The notes beneath the pieces were generated by a model. That model had not been told where the DNA came from. It searched no databases and saw nothing but the letters and a program-made list of their open reading frames with translations. Shown in pieces: positions 16,296-24,065 of a stretch of DNA of 47,888 nucleotides. Origin of the DNA: Nitrospira sp. (GTDB lineage: Bacteria > Nitrospirota > Nitrospiria > Nitrospirales > Nitrospiraceae); contig JAHBWO010000011.1 of the NCBI GenBank assembly GCA_019636945.1, positions 1 through 47,888 of the forward strand, written 5' to 3'. The stretch's first letter is position 1; each line of letters begins with the position of its first letter. Both the position numbers and the translations under genes were made by a program.

Positions 16296-18188
16296 ATGAC
16301 ACACTGCCCAGAACCACCGTCTGATCGATTCTGCGACCTCGTTATGAAGGGAGGCATTGCCAGTGGGGTGGTATATCCCAAAGCCATTGCAGAACTCTCT
16401 CACCACTATCGCTTTCAAAGTATCGGTGGAACGTCTGCGGGTGCCATCGCCGCCGCAGTCACTGCTGCCGCAGAATACCAGCGACGACGGACCGGCTCAC
16501 GCGCCGGCTTCGATCTGCTGAAAGGGCTCCCGAAGGAACTGGGAGAACAATCGGCCGTACCCGGGAAGAGAAAATTACTGAGCTTGTTTCAACCGCAGCG
16601 TCCCTTACGACGAATTTTCTCGGTTCTCATCGGGGCGTTGAATCACAAGAAAACGTCCTCGCGCATTTGGTCGATCATCTGGGGCTTTATACGAGCCTAC
16701 TGGCCCGAGACCGTGAGCGCGGGATTGATCGCGCTCTTAGTCGGTCTCCTTGGCTTGGGATGGTTCGGCGCAGGTCTGACACTTGTCCTGACCGTTCCAG
16801 GCTTGGTTGGTCGGCGTGTCTACCATGATCTCACAAAGGAGTTAGTGGCCCATGATCTGGGCTTGTGCACGGGATTGACCGAACCAGACTCAGCCGACGA
16901 GGCGCTCACGCCGTGGCTCCACAACCTGATTCAAAAGGCTGCAGGGCTCCCGATCGACGGTGATCCGCTGACCTTTGGCCAACTATGGGACGCGCCGGGT
17001 TTTCCTCCTGCCTGGCTGAAGGTGCCGGATGAGCTCAGCCGCCGCTCAATCGATCTGCAGATGTTTTCCACCAATCTCTCACATGGAAGACCCTATATTT
17101 TCCCCTTACCCGATCCCGCCCCCACTCAGACCAAATACCGTACCCGTGAACGTCTCTATTTTCGAGAAAGTGAGATGAAACGGTGCCTCCCGGACAACGT
17201 CGTGAAGTGGATGGTCGACCACTCGCAGCCCTACATCATGGAGCCTGGGAGAGAGGGCGAAGATCCCTCCACCGATGACCCGACAGCGGAAGGTCTACGA
17301 GAGCTCCCTGAACCCAAACACTTTCCCGTCCTTTTAGCAGCTCGTATGAGCCTATCCTTTCCATTCCTGTTCACAGCTATTCCGCTCCATGCCATCAACT
17401 ACGACGTACCTTCTCACAGAAAGTTTCAACGCTGTTGGTTTTCGGACGGAGGGATTAGCTCGAACTTCCCCATGCATCTCTTTGACGGATTGGTCCCGAT
17501 GTGGCCGACGTTCGGCCTGAACCTCGAACCAGAGATCGAAGGACGAGACTTGGTCTTTCTTCCCCAAACTTATGCCCAAGGATATGGGGAACGCTGGAGT
17601 GACATCCCGGAACAGCAGGGGGCCAGCACCTTGGGAGGGTTCATCGGTGCCATCGTTGGAACGATGCAAAACTGGAATGACAATTCACTCATGCGCATGC
17701 CTGGAGTGCGAGATCGGGTTGCCCGAATCCGATTGAAAAAGGACGAGGGCGGGATGAACCTGAATATGGAAGATACCCTTATTAACACAGTCGCTCAGCG
17801 TGGTGAACAAGCGATTGATGAAATTCTGCGACGCTTTCTTGCTCCCGCATCTAATGGAAGGAGGATTAATGGGTGGGATGAACATCGGTTTGTCCGACTC
17901 CATGTGCTGCTAAAAATGCTGGCTGCTCGATCACCCGGCGTGGTTGACGCCCTCAACCCCAACTGCCAGCATACGACAGACTTTCCCGTATTGTTCCAGA
18001 ACATGATGACAAATCAAACCGACCCGCCCCCTGGTTATGAGGAGCCAATGACACCGGCACAATGCCAAGTCCTCAAAACTCTTATTACCAACGTACAGGC
18101 TCTTGCAGCTGCTATGACGACTTCGACTGAATCGATTCCGTTTAAACCCATTCCCGGCCCAGAACTGCGAGTTCGTCCGCCACTCTAA
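16296..18188 (+). CDS. Patatin-like phospholipase with a membrane hairpin
   Basis: The ATG at 16296 is preferred over 16284 because GGAG stands six bases before it. The product is 630 residues, long for the family. The patatin catalytic parts are an oxyanion loop MKGGIASGVVYP (17-28), the nucleophile elbow GTSAG (Ser47) and the DGG acid motif FSDGGISSNFP (Asp384). Between them is a hydrophobic insert around residues 147-180 (GLIALLVGLLGLGWFGAGL) that could be a membrane hairpin. Members hydrolyse acyl chains of phospholipids. It lies downstream of a sigma-54-type promoter. The stop codon sits at the junction with the IS3 remnant, so the native C-terminus may have been altered. Confidence 0.85.
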   Translation: MTHCPEPPSDRFCDLVMKGGIASGVVYPKAIAELSHHYRFQSIGGTSAGAIAAAVTAAAEYQRRRTGSRAGFDLLKGLPKELGEQSAVPGKRKLLSLFQPQRPLRRIFSVLIGALNHKKTSSRIWSIIWGFIRAYWPETVSAGLIALLVGLLGLGWFGAGLTLVLTVPGLVGRRVYHDLTKELVAHDLGLCTGLTEPDSADEALTPWLHNLIQKAAGLPIDGDPLTFGQLWDAPGFPPAWLKVPDELSRRSIDLQMFSTNLSHGRPYIFPLPDPAPTQTKYRTRERLYFRESEMKRCLPDNVVKWMVDHSQPYIMEPGREGEDPSTDDPTAEGLRELPEPKHFPVLLAARMSLSFPFLFTAIPLHAINYDVPSHRKFQRCWFSDGGISSNFPMHLFDGLVPMWPTFGLNLEPEIEGRDLVFLPQTYAQGYGERWSDIPEQQGASTLGGFIGAIVGTMQNWNDNSLMRMPGVRDRVARIRLKKDEGGMNLNMEDTLINTVAQRGEQAIDEILRRFLAPASNGRRINGWDEHRFVRLHVLLKMLAARSPGVVDALNPNCQHTTDFPVLFQNMMTNQTDPPPGYEEPMTPAQCQVLKTLITNVQALAAAMTTSTESIPFKPIPGPELRVRPPL

Positions 18189-18189
18189 T

Positions 18190-18560
18190 GTGATTGGGAG
18201 CCTCGACCGTAAATGCTCGATCAAGGGTGTTCGCGGCCACAGGGAATCGATGCTGGAACTGGTGGTGGCCCGCCATTTCTTCTTGGTCTTCGCCCGCATG
18301 CCATCTTGGCACATCAGCCGAGCCACGCGATGCTCGCCAATGCAGTGGCCCTGTTTAACCAATGCGTTCCAGATACGGGGACTGCCGTAGGTTGCCCGCG
18401 ACGCTTGGTGGATCACGCGAATGGCCGAACGCAGCAGACGCGTCTGGATGGATCGGGCACTCTCCGTCCGTGAACGCCAGGCGGAGTAGCCCGCCGCCGA
18501 GACTGTCAGGGCCCGGCACATCAAGCGGATTGGATAGCGACGGTCGTGCTCCTGGATCAC
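18190..18560 (-). pseudogene. IS3-family transposase OrfB, truncated and frameshifted
   Basis: The frame starts at GTG 18558-18560 and overlaps the orfA end, as is normal for IS3 elements that make OrfAB by -1 frameshifting. The helix-turn-helix region is clear (HDRRYPIRLMCRALTVSAAG, then YGSPRIWNALVKQG and MRAKTKKKWRATTSSS). After TTSSS the familiar continuation (HRFPVAANTLDRAFTVEAPN) appears in another frame, which a single missing base would explain. Sequence homology ends at EAPN, just before the DDE catalytic domain. It is dead. Confidence 0.8.
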
Positions 18561-18883
18561 TCGGTCTCTAATCGCGACTCCTTCGAGAAGAATGCCGCCG
18601 CACGTCGTAAAAGGTTCCGCTCCTGGTTCAGCGTCACGTTTTCTCGCCTCAGTCGCACGAGCTCCTCCTGTTCCGTGCGCCGTGACTCGCTGGTGTGGCC
18701 CTCAGATTTCGCCTGGCGTGGCTCAATCCGCCAGCGGTAGCGCAAATGGTCGGCGATGCCGAGGTCCCGGACGACTTGAGCAACAGGCCGTGCCGAGTCG
18801 CGCACCACCCGGACGGCTTCTGCATTCAATACGTCCGTGTAGCGCCGTCGAGTCTTCGTGGTCATTCGTTCCGCCAATTTCAT
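18557..18883 (-). pseudogene. IS3-family transposase OrfA (in remnant element)
   Basis: This 108-residue frame is intact, with AAGGAGGA just upstream of its GTG-ATG start. It has the OrfA helix-turn-helix (RRRYTDVLNAEAVRVVRDS, VAQVVRDLGIADHLRYRW) and a leucine-zipper-like C-terminus (LVRLRRENVTLNQERNLLRRA). With OrfB broken it has no catalytic partner here; alone, OrfA proteins can act as inhibitors of transposition. Confidence 0.8.
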
Positions 18884-19016
18884 CACATTCCTCCTTATCC
18901 AGGTGTCTGTGAAATCGGGGGAAGGTCATTATCCGCCCCAAGTTGAGACCAAACGCCCGGAGTACGCATTCTGTTGTGTGGAACAATAGCGAGCGTTTGG
19001 CTATACTTCATCTCCT

Positions 19017-19700
19017 ATGTATCTTTTCCATGTACGGAGAAATCATCTATTGTCGATCCCGCGAAGCTTTTGTCGCCGAACTCCGTTCATGCTACCAGGG
19101 ATCCTCAGTGCGGCTCTCATCACGGGCTGTGCGTCCATTGAGTCGTTTCATGCCGCCCCTCGTAACGTCTGCACGGGAGATATCGTCAATGTCACATGGC
19201 AAGCAAAAGGAACCGTGGAATTGAGGTCGACCCCACCGGCTCATCAGACGAGCGCATCGTCGTCCGAAGGATCGGCTCAGTTCGTCGTTCAAGAATCGAC
19301 GAGGTTTGCGCTGAGGGCGAGCCGTCTCTTTTCGAAAAAGACTGCCCTGGCGGATGTCGTCATGGTGGCGAGGGAGTCCAAGGAGTTCGGCGATTTGGCA
19401 CAGTGCGAGTCTCCTGCTGAGGGCGTGGGGCTTGCCTTGGTGCTCAAAGATCCTCAAGTCTCGTCGGCGTTGCAAGTGGCGACCGTCACCAATATGAATG
19501 CTCGGCCGATCGTCCTTCGTAAGGAAAATGTCCGTGTGGCCATCATGCCCGGTCAAACCTCCTCGGCTTTTTCCACGCAACCGGCAGCGGGCGCATGGGA
19601 AATCACGGCGGCCCTGAACCCACGGGAGACCTGTGATGAGGCCTTGGCCGAGCTCCACGACCGCCTGTCCATTCGCATTGCCTTTTCTTGCAGGGAGTAG
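19017..19700 (+). CDS. Hypothetical lipoprotein upstream of the phosphoesterase
   Basis: The product is 227 residues from the first ATG, or 203 from MLPGILSAALITGCAS at 19089. Either way a lipobox (LITGC) follows a basic, hydrophobic lead (FCRRTPFMLPGILSAA), so it is probably a lipid-anchored envelope protein. The mature region looks like beta-sandwich repeats with conserved Cys spots (NVCTGDIVNVTWQAKGTVEL; later NPRETCDEALAELHDRL). It ends two bases before the start of the phosphoesterase gene, whose ribosome site overlaps its stop, so the two are likely one operon. No family is recognised. Confidence 0.6.
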   Translation: MYLFHVRRNHLLSIPRSFCRRTPFMLPGILSAALITGCASIESFHAAPRNVCTGDIVNVTWQAKGTVELRSTPPAHQTSASSSEGSAQFVVQESTRFALRASRLFSKKTALADVVMVARESKEFGDLAQCESPAEGVGLALVLKDPQVSSALQVATVTNMNARPIVLRKENVRVAIMPGQTSSAFSTQPAAGAWEITAALNPRETCDEALAELHDRLSIRIAFSCRE

Positions 19701-19702
19701 CG

Positions 19703-21205
19703 ATGCCGATTCCCGATCAGCTAAAGACCATTGTTGTGGTGATGATGGAGAACCGATCCTTTGACCATGTCTTGGGATACTTGGCCCTCCCGCAGTTTGG
19801 AGGCCGGAACGACATCGAGGGCCTGCAAAACTATGAGACTGATCCTGCCTTTGCGAATTTGTATGATCATCAGGTGTACCGCCCATTCTCGGCCACGGAT
19901 GGTCCACTCATCAGCGATCTTCCTCATTCACGAAGCGAAGTGCATACGCAGTTGGCCTTTCGGGGTAAACGAGCGACGATGAGCGGATTCGTTCAGGCCT
20001 ATGTGGAGTTAACCAAGAGTGTCGTCCAGAACCCTCCCGTGCTGGGGTACATGACCCCGTCGGATGTGTTCATGTCCAATTTCTTTGCCCGCAACTTTCT
20101 TGTCTGTGACCATTGGTTTTCCCCTCTTCCAACCGATACTCAGCCCAATCGGGCCATGGCATGGACAGGCTGCTCGCTGATCGACGATACCAAGGCGCGC
20201 ATCATCCCCTACCGGGATCTTGTGCTTGACTGGCTCACGCAGCATGAGGTCACCTGGAGGGTCTACCACTCCGGTCTCTCATTCTTTCTGCTCTTTGGTC
20301 TCATGGACCTGGTGCTTGGGGAGAACTTTCGGAGCATCCGGGATTTGCCGGGCGATTTAGCGAACGGCGATACCGAAGAGATCCCGCAGGTGATTTTTAT
20401 CGAACCGGAGTACAACGACTCACCCGTTCACTTTGGAAATATTCCGAACGATAATCATCCACCGTTGGCCATCGGTCCGGGAGAACATTTTCTTCGGGAT
20501 ATCTATGCAACCCTCTCCACGAGCCCCCATTGGGCTAATATGATGTTGATTGTCACATATGATGAACATGGGGGGTATTTTGATCACGTTCCGCCTCGAC
20601 CGGTTAAAAGTGGAATCCCCGCTGGGGCGCAGTACTCCGATCCCTTCCTGACGACGGGCGTACGTGTCCCGGCGATGATTGCATCCCCGTTTGTGAAGAG
20701 TGGCAGCTGTTATTCAGGAACGCTGGATCATACATCAATCCTCCAACTATTCGCGGAAAAGTTCGCCGGAGATCGGAGGAAATATTCAGAAGACGTCTCT
20801 ATCCGAATAGATCAAGGCATCGAAAGTGTGTCCAGCGCTTTGACGACAGTTCAGCGAAAGGATGTTCCGGTGGCTCCGGCCACTCCGTTCGTCGTCAAAC
20901 AGCTTATGCGGTCCACCAAACTCGTACTGAACGAAAATCAGAAGGCGTTTACCTTGGCGAGTCACAATGTACTGTCCTATAATTCAACGCAAGCGATGCG
21001 TCGATTCCCGGAGCTTGTCCACTTCGATGAGTCTCAAGCTGCTCATCCCCATCAGGTCTCAGCGATGGTGCCCCAGCTCGATCGAATGCCTCGCATTGCA
21101 AAGCCGGTAAGAAGAACCCGCCTGAAAAGCACTGGTCGACGCCCCGCGAAGAACGTGCGTAGCAGGGCCAGAGGGTTGAAGAAACCCTTGAAGAAAAAGG
21201 GGTAG
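19703..21205 (+). CDS. Phosphoesterase family protein (phospholipase C / acid phosphatase type)
   Basis: The ATG at 19703 has AGGGAG seven bases upstream; the product is 500 residues. The PF04185 metal site is seen in VVVMMENRSFDHVLGYL near the N-terminus and in TYDEHGGYFDHVPP about residue 290, with NMMLIV before it. A third piece, LDHTSILQLFAEKF, is also typical. The family includes phosphatidylcholine-specific phospholipases C and AcpA-like acid phosphatases. It has no obvious signal peptide. The C-terminal 40 residues are a very basic Arg/Lys tail (TGRRPAKNVRSRARGLKKP), which could bind nucleic acid or membranes. Substrate not determinable. Confidence 0.85.
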   Translation: MPIPDQLKTIVVVMMENRSFDHVLGYLALPQFGGRNDIEGLQNYETDPAFANLYDHQVYRPFSATDGPLISDLPHSRSEVHTQLAFRGKRATMSGFVQAYVELTKSVVQNPPVLGYMTPSDVFMSNFFARNFLVCDHWFSPLPTDTQPNRAMAWTGCSLIDDTKARIIPYRDLVLDWLTQHEVTWRVYHSGLSFFLLFGLMDLVLGENFRSIRDLPGDLANGDTEEIPQVIFIEPEYNDSPVHFGNIPNDNHPPLAIGPGEHFLRDIYATLSTSPHWANMMLIVTYDEHGGYFDHVPPRPVKSGIPAGAQYSDPFLTTGVRVPAMIASPFVKSGSCYSGTLDHTSILQLFAEKFAGDRRKYSEDVSIRIDQGIESVSSALTTVQRKDVPVAPATPFVVKQLMRSTKLVLNENQKAFTLASHNVLSYNSTQAMRRFPELVHFDESQAAHPHQVSAMVPQLDRMPRIAKPVRRTRLKSTGRRPAKNVRSRARGLKKPLKKKG

Positions 21206-21446
21206 CTCATTTTGAAGGCCTGAAAGAAGTGAGCACACGTCGTGTCGCCACACCGCTTATTACCCAGATCCAACCGAAATTCACAATAAAGAACAGTAGA
21301 GAATGGAAATCCGTCAATCAGGGGTTGCTTCTTGTTTTATGCATTCCTCATTCACCCCATCCCAGACTTAGACATCGACCGTTGAGTTAGTGTTGCCACA
21401 GCACCGCAGTTGATCTCGTCGGCTCGTCTCGCTACGATGACCCTCC

Positions 21447-21842
21447 ATGCAAACGAATCGTTGGAAGACAGGATTACTCTTCTTGATGCTGATTGCCTCT
21501 CTGGCCGGATGTGCAACGGCACATTACACACCTCTAGGTGATGCTGGAAGCGATGTCGTTGAGCAACTCAAAGAGAATATGTATCGGGTGGAATATCGGA
21601 CGAGCGCGTTCACTTCACAGGAGCAACTGGACCGCTACCTTCGTCGACGCTGTGCCGAGCTGACGCTCCGAGAGGGGCACGACTACTTTCACATGGGTGG
21701 ACGATTGGATGTGCTGGGACTCTCACGTCGGACAGCCATGACCGTGACGCTATACAAGAACCCAAAACCGGTTGGAATTCCTGATCTCCAGAATGCCAAG
21801 GACGTGTTCGCTGAAACGATAATTACCCCTCCCTCAAATTAG
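21447..21842 (+). CDS. Lipoprotein of the CC0125/CC1285-like family
   Basis: The product is 131 residues with a lipoprotein signal (MQTNRWKTGLLFLMLIASLAGC; Cys22). The mature domain has the family signature of a tyrosine/arginine strand and RRCAELTLREGHDYFHMGG, matching the pattern rRaAEltl.GydyF that I know from CC0125/CC1285-type lipoproteins. Function is unknown; these are envelope proteins. It stands alone with about 240 bp of non-coding DNA on each side. The domain call is moderate, the lipoprotein call strong. Confidence 0.7.
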   Translation: MQTNRWKTGLLFLMLIASLAGCATAHYTPLGDAGSDVVEQLKENMYRVEYRTSAFTSQEQLDRYLRRRCAELTLREGHDYFHMGGRLDVLGLSRRTAMTVTLYKNPKPVGIPDLQNAKDVFAETIITPPSN

Positions 21843-21984
21843 GCCTCCCCTAACAAAAAGCACTATCAGCTCTCATTTGCACACCAGTGGAGCCCCTCGG
21901 TACACCCTCGGTGAGCAAGCTGTTGAGAAAAACACCGTTGAATCGTCAGCATTGTTGATCGCTCACCAACTGAACAATTCTCCC

Positions 21985-22060
21985 GGATGCTCAAAATAAC
22001 CCTGCAGCGGTGAGCCTCTGAGCAAGGCGAGAACGAAGCTGGATGACTTTTTCAACATCC
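21985..22060. repeat. Short inverted-repeat (MITE-like) element after kup
   Basis: The 76-bp piece begins GGATGCTCAAAATAAC and ends GACTTTTTCAACATCC, whose reverse complement is GGATGTTGAAAAAGTC, so the ends are imperfect inverted repeats. Its interior (GCAAGGCGAGAACGAAGC) is the kind seen in dispersed repeats of Nitrospira and other bacteria. It lies 3 bp past the kup stop and may serve as its terminator hairpin. Confidence 0.5.
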
Positions 22061-22063
22061 TGA

Positions 22064-23947
22064 CTAAATTTCCACGACCACACCGATTTCGACGACCTGT
22101 TCGGCAGGAATGTGGAAGAAGGAACTGGCGCGTTGAGAGTTGCGGCTGAGGAAGACGAATAGCCTTTCTCGCCACAACGCCATACCCGGCTTGGGTGTCG
22201 CCAGTGAGTTCACACGACTCAGGAAGAACGTCGCTCCCTCAAGATCTACCTCCAGCCCTTGGGACCGGCAGGCTGCGAGCAAGCGGGTGATATCCGGCGT
22301 CTCCATGAACCCATATTGCACCACAACGCGCCGTACACCCGGCGCGAGGGGTTCGATCCGCACGTGATGGCTGTTGGTGACGATCGGCACACGTGCCGTC
22401 GTGGTCGTCAGGAACACCAATTCCTCGTGCAGCACATGGTTGTGCCGGACGTTTTGCACGAACGACGGCGGCGCCAGTTCCGGGAACTGAGTCAAATAGA
22501 CGGCAGTGCCAGGAACACGCGTGAGCGGCTGTGCGAGCACCTCTTTGAGATAGGCATCCAGTTGCGGCATCCTGCTCCACAGATGCTTGGCGATGAGCCG
22601 ACGACCGCCATTCCACGTCGCCATCAAGAGAAAGAGCCCTGCACCCAGCACCAGCGGCAACCACCCGCCATGCGGGATTTTCAACGCATTCGCGCCAAAG
22701 AACGAGAGGTCCAGAGTCAGGAAGAGGCCTGTCACAAGCCCAGCCAGCGGCCAACTCCACTTCCATTGGCGCCGCGCGACAACAAAAATCAGCAGTGTGG
22801 AAATGACCATGGTGCCGGCCACCGCGATCCCATAGGCGGCGGCCAAATTGCTGGAGGTGCCGAAGAACAGGACCAAGCTGATGGTACCGATCAGCATCAG
22901 GATATTGATGGCGGGGAGATAGATTTGTCCGATCTGGAAGGCCGACGTATACCGAATCGCCATACGTGGCAGATAGCCCAACTGAATCGCCTGCTGTGTG
23001 AGAGAAAAGGCTCCGCTCAGCATCGCTTGTGACGCGATGATGGTGGCCAGTGTCGCGAGCACCACGAGAGGCAGAAGAAACCAGGTGGGCGCCAGTAAAT
23101 AGAACGGATTCACCACGGCCTCCGGCTGCCGGATCAGCAAGGCGCCTTGTCCCAGATATTGCAGCACGAGCGACGGCAAGACCACGCAGTACCAACCGAG
23201 ACGGATAGGGCTCTTCCCAAAGTGCCCCATGTCGACATACAAGGCTTCAGCTCCCGTCACGACAAGAAACACGCTCCCCAAGACCGCAAAGCCTTGTGTC
23301 GGATGGTCCAACAGAAATTGAACGGCGTGGTAGGGGCTGAACGCGACAAACACATCCGGAGTCTGGATCGCGCTGTTGATCCCCAAGACAGCCAGCGTGA
23401 CAAACCAGAGCAGCATGATCGGCCCGAACCATTCACCCAGTCGTCCTGTCCCATGCGACTGGATGCCGAAGAATGTGAGCAACACGATGATGGCAATCGG
23501 AAGCGTATAGGATTGATAGGCGGTCGTCTCGACGGCAATGCCTTCCACCGCACTGAGGACCGAGATGGCCGGCGTGATCATCCCATCCCCATAGACCAAT
23601 GATGCACCGAGCAGCCCAAGTGCGATCACAGGGCCGATTCGTAAGGGAAACGCAGATTCTTCGCGATGGCGCTGCCCCAGGGCCATCAAGGCCAAAATTC
23701 CACCTTCACCCTGGTTGTCGGCTCGCATCACGAACAGCAAATACTTGATGGTCACGACTAAGAGCAATGCCCAGATGATCAGCGACAAGAGACCAGTGAC
23801 CGTCGAGAGGGTGACGGACAGGTCGTGCGAGGCGTGAAAACATTCTCGCAGCGCATATAAGGGACTGGTTCCGATGTCGCCGTACACGACACCGAGCGCG
23901 GCGAGCGCCAATCCAGACGTGGTCGATCGTTGAGGCTGATTACTCAT
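22064..23947 (-). CDS. kup: Potassium uptake protein Kup
   Basis: The product is 627 residues, close to the E. coli Kup length. It starts with the hallmark LALAALGVVYGDIGTSPLYALRE, has about 12 transmembrane helices through residue 440, and ends in a roughly 170-residue cytosolic domain. Conserved pieces include ADNQGEGGILALMAL and SLVYGDGMITPAISVLSAVEG, with the latter's Asp in the ion path. It imports K+ with protons across the inner membrane. It has no operon partner, and the ATG at 23945-23947 lacks a strong ribosome site. No riboswitch was seen in the 118-bp gap before the upstream gene. Confidence 0.96.
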   Translation of the reverse strand: MSNQPQRSTTSGLALAALGVVYGDIGTSPLYALRECFHASHDLSVTLSTVTGLLSLIIWALLLVVTIKYLLFVMRADNQGEGGILALMALGQRHREESAFPLRIGPVIALGLLGASLVYGDGMITPAISVLSAVEGIAVETTAYQSYTLPIAIIVLLTFFGIQSHGTGRLGEWFGPIMLLWFVTLAVLGINSAIQTPDVFVAFSPYHAVQFLLDHPTQGFAVLGSVFLVVTGAEALYVDMGHFGKSPIRLGWYCVVLPSLVLQYLGQGALLIRQPEAVVNPFYLLAPTWFLLPLVVLATLATIIASQAMLSGAFSLTQQAIQLGYLPRMAIRYTSAFQIGQIYLPAINILMLIGTISLVLFFGTSSNLAAAYGIAVAGTMVISTLLIFVVARRQWKWSWPLAGLVTGLFLTLDLSFFGANALKIPHGGWLPLVLGAGLFLLMATWNGGRRLIAKHLWSRMPQLDAYLKEVLAQPLTRVPGTAVYLTQFPELAPPSFVQNVRHNHVLHEELVFLTTTTARVPIVTNSHHVRIEPLAPGVRRVVVQYGFMETPDITRLLAACRSQGLEVDLEGATFFLSRVNSLATPKPGMALWRERLFVFLSRNSQRASSFFHIPAEQVVEIGVVVEI

Positions 23948-24065
23948 GGCGGAGAGCGTGTGGTACGAGGAAAGAGATTGTGCGACTAGGGTCTCGGATG
24001 GTCTGCATAATGGGGTGTTCTAGCCAGGGCGTGAATTCAGGACGAGCAATTCGTTAGTACGCTGG

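Larger units (their letters stand above)
18190..18928 (-). mobile_element. IS3-family insertion sequence remnant
   Basis: On the reverse strand the element begins with an end like TGACCTTCCCCCGATTTCAC (18928 inward), then orfA and the first third of orfB. It breaks off near 18190, next to the patatin stop. The integrase core and the other inverted repeat are absent, so it cannot move by itself. Confidence 0.8.

Noticed and set aside
21911..21967. GGTGAGC...GCTCACC inverted repeat between the lipoprotein and kup
   Set aside because: Only 7 bp with a loop of more than 40 bases; not a credible hairpin by itself.
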